Source of the DNA: Paraburkholderia sp. BL23I1N1
GTDB lineage: Bacteria; Pseudomonadota; Gammaproteobacteria; Burkholderiales; Burkholderiaceae
Reading direction: 5' to 3'
Length of the DNA stretch: 64,000 nt
NCBI RefSeq assembly: GCF_003610295.1
Contig: NZ_RAPV01000001.1
Span: 3,472,001-3,536,000, forward strand
Shown piece after piece: positions 62,829 through 64,000 of this stretch (positions within the stretch are counted from its first letter, which is position 1; the number at the start of each line of letters is the position of its first letter). The position numbers and the translations under genes are program-made. The notes under the pieces were generated by a model. The model made no database searches. It was not told where the DNA came from and worked only from the letters and a program-made list of their open reading frames with translations.

Positions 62829-64000
62829 TCAGAACTGGATACCCGATCGCTCAGCGACCGTGTGCATGTCCTTGTCGCCTCGACCCGACAGATTGACCAG
62901 AAGGACTTTGTCCTTGGGCAGCGTCGGCGCGAGTTTCGCGGCATAGGCCAGCGCGTGGCTGGATTCCAGCGCCGGAATAATGCCTTCGATACGGCAGCAA
63001 TCGTGGAACCCCTTGAGCGCTTCTCCGTCGTCGATGCTGACGTATTGCGCGCGATTGCTGTCTTTTAGCCACGCATGCTCGGGACCCACGCCCGGATAGT
63101 CCAAGCCGGCCGAGATCGAATGTGTCTCGATGATCTGACCGTTTTCGTCCTGCAGGAGATACGTGCGGTTGCCGTGCAGCACACCCGGCGTGCCGGCGAT
63201 CAGCGAGGCTGCGTGCCGGCCGGTTTCGATCCCGTCGCCCGCTGGCTCGACACCGATCAGCTGCACCGAAGTGTCGTCAATGTATGGGTAAAAGATCCCC
63301 ATTGCGTTCGAGCCGCCGCCAACGCACGCAATCACGGCGTCCGGCTGGCGACCGACCAGTTCAGGCATCTGCACCTTGCACTCGTCGCCGATCACGCGCT
63401 GGAAGTCCCGCACCATCATCGGATACGGATGCGGTCCCGCCACCGTGCCGATGATGTAGAAGGTGTTTTCGACATTGGTCACCCAGTCGCGCATCGCTTC
63501 ATTGAGCGCGTCCTTCAGCGTGCGCGAGCCAGACTGCACGGGTACGACAGTCGCGCCGAGCAGCTTCATCCGGTACACGTTCGCGGCCTGGCGACGCACG
63601 TCTTCTTCGCCCATGTAGACCACGCATTCCATGCCGAAGCGCGCCGCGATGGTTGCGGTCGCCACGCCGTGCTGTCCCGCGCCGGTTTCCGCGATCACGC
63701 GCGGCTTGCCCATGCGCTTGGCGAGCAGCGCCTGTCCGATCACGTTATTGATCTTGTGCGCGCCGGTGTGATTCAGGTCTTCGCGCTTGAGGAAAATCTG
63801 CGCGCCGCCGAGCATTTCGCTCCAGCGCTGGGCGTGATAAATCGGCGACGGACGACCCACGAAATGCTTCAGTTCGCGCTCGTATTCGGCGACGAATTCC
63901 GGGTCTTTCTGATATTTCTCATACGCGGCACGCAGCTCGTTGAGTGCGTGAACCAGCGTTTCAGCGACAAACACGCCGCCATATGGGCCGAAATGGCCTC
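62829..64000 (-). CDS. trpB: Tryptophan synthase beta chain (5' end beyond the window)
   Basis: About 390 residues are present, running to the right edge in frame ([19 protein letters not shown]), so only the first few codons are missing. The PLP lysine is in [17 protein letters not shown], the catalytic Glu in [10 protein letters not shown], and the PLP phosphate loop is GGGSNAMG. It condenses indole with serine to give tryptophan. The methyltransferase gene follows after 11 nt. Confidence 0.97.
   Translation of the reverse strand, partial: GHFGPYGGVFVAETLVHALNELRAAYEKYQKDPEFVAEYERELKHFVGRPSPIYHAQRWSEMLGGAQIFLKREDLNHTGAHKINNVIGQALLAKRMGKPRVIAETGAGQHGVATATIAARFGMECVVYMGEEDVRRQAANVYRMKLLGATVVPVQSGSRTLKDALNEAMRDWVTNVENTFYIIGTVAGPHPYPMMVRDFQRVIGDECKVQMPELVGRQPDAVIACVGGGSNAMGIFYPYIDDTSVQLIGVEPAGDGIETGRHAASLIAGTPGVLHGNRTYLLQDENGQIIETHSISAGLDYPGVGPEHAWLKDSNRAQYVSIDDGEALKGFHDCCRIEGIIPALESSHALAYAAKLAPTLPKDKVLLVNLSGRGDKDMHTVAERSGIQF

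Overview
This is a gene-dense, GC-rich chromosomal segment with no insertion sequence, prophage, CRISPR array, tRNA or rRNA visible. Its content points to a betaproteobacterium of the Burkholderiaceae, most likely Paraburkholderia or Burkholderia. The main reasons are the trpB–DNA methyltransferase–trpA–accD–folC–dedD–cvpA–purF–metZ order, a BPSS1780-type membrane protein next to homoserine kinase, a DUF3563 protein, a PHB-type esterase, and a combined GlgE/TreS/TreYZ sugar cluster. The first gene (Rieske oxygenase C-terminus) and the last gene (trpB, lacking only its first few codons) run off the edges.

Layout. 1–9.5 kb: end of a Rieske oxygenase, sulfurtransferase, Tat-exported dienelactone-hydrolase-like protein, type II NADH dehydrogenase, polA, a LOG-family gene whose start codon lies 1 nt from that of polA, and a LysR regulator divergent from a split (two short chains) chromate transporter. 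9.5–17 kb: AMP nucleosidase, a DUF2782 protein, thrB with a BPSS1780 membrane protein, the ohrR/ohr peroxide module with its operator, a poorly coding gap, DUF3563, and a PHB-depolymerase-type esterase. 17–26.6 kb: PAP2 phosphatase, modABC convergent with modE, tautomerase/LysR pair, DUF2442 protein, a frameshifted argP, an Ala/Lys-rich secreted protein, an Xre/MbcA–RES toxin–antitoxin pair, and a metallophosphatase. 26.7–31.4 kb: a three-subunit periplasmic FAD dehydrogenase (small subunit, GMC flavoprotein, triheme cytochrome c) and a DUF1345 membrane protein.

31.8–50.3 kb is the centrepiece: an 18.5-kb plus-strand alpha-glucan/trehalose cluster, glgE–treS/mak–glgB–glgX–treZ–malQ–treY, mostly with 4–8 nt overlaps. 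TreS interconverts trehalose and maltose, the fused maltokinase makes maltose 1-phosphate, GlgE polymerises it and GlgB branches it. GlgX and MalQ trim and rearrange chains, and TreY/TreZ release trehalose, so the cluster can run a glucan–trehalose cycle. No glgA or glgC is present here. GlgE carries an extra ~468-residue N-terminal GH13-like domain whose acid/base Glu position is Ala.

50.3–64 kb: a CNNM/CorC protein, a sensor-kinase-like protein with an eroded ATPase domain, FKBP and an AraC regulator. The minus-strand trp/acc/fol/pur/met block follows. metZ has a 301-nt leader with a SAM-II-like RNA candidate followed by a strong intrinsic terminator.
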